DNA of 64,000 bases, from the NCBI GenBank assembly GCA_947652115.1, contig OX393566.1, positions 15,596,815 through 15,660,814 of the forward strand, given 5' to 3'. Below are positions 63,939-64,000 of the stretch, one piece after another (position 1 is the first letter of the stretch; every line of letters begins with the position of its first letter). This DNA is from Blastomussa wellsi. Taxonomy: Eukaryota > Cnidaria > Anthozoa > Scleractinia > Plerogyridae. Made by a program: the position numbers and the translations under genes. The notes under the pieces were generated by a model that saw only the letters and a list, made by a program, of their open reading frames with translations, was not told the origin of the DNA and did no database searches.

Positions 63939-64000
63939 AACCAAATTATACAATAATCCTTGAGAATGCTTGATAAACAGCGTGTTTAGAAAACTTGGCA

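Overview
The window looks like genomic DNA of a marine invertebrate, most likely a cnidarian (probably an anthozoan). This is inferred from its AT-rich composition, spliced transposases with canonical GT...AG introns, and its mix of mobile elements: BEL/Pao, DIRS, Ngaro-like, Crypton, THAP/YqaJ and RecQ-bearing DNA transposons. No complete host gene could be identified. Almost every recognisable coding segment belongs to a mobile element or a virus-like unit, and most carry a few stops, frameshifts or deletions.

Layout. 1-8637 (minus): a Gypsy-like gag-protease frame cut by a young BEL/Pao element (262-6597, 5-bp target duplication, two LTRs differing at one site). 8848-10184: a G-run, a small foldback and a MITE. 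About 10362-15225: a DNA element with long inverted ends, an integrase-like DDE transposase from the left end and an unknown ORF from the right end, broken by a truncated CR1-like LINE. 15521-17104: a piggyBac-type (TTAA) non-autonomous element; its sister lies inverted at 46723-48249.

17791-34698 (minus) is one DIRS retroelement stretched to about 17 kb by insertions: a second BEL/Pao element in its end repeat (17813-22763), a RecQ-helicase transposon with a 9-bp target duplication in its coding region (26079-33925), a transposase-plus-YqaJ-nuclease transposon inside that one (27197-31885), and a short RTE 3' end in its other repeat (34341-34606). 34700-42087 holds a tRNA-derived SINE, a 60-bp-arm hairpin, an unclassified ORF remnant, a decayed hAT-type transposase and gene-poor DNA. 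42088-48402 is a CAGGG-ended element opened by a second transposase/YqaJ transposon (42238-46233) and the second piggyBac-type copy. 48495-49870 is a Crypton-type tyrosine recombinase relic.

51485-63940 (minus) is the least explained locus: a spliced or polycistronic reading frame of unknown, perhaps viral structural, function. An L2/CR1-like LINE (53143-63063, 7-bp duplication) interrupts it in frame, and that LINE is itself interrupted by a Ngaro-like tyrosine-recombinase retroelement (54266-59713) whose gag, RT-RNase H and recombinase frames are all open.

The elements do not form a pathway. What links them is insertion order, which can be read from target duplications, uninterrupted repeat mates and frames that remain open on both sides of an insertion. 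All family assignments are by eye.
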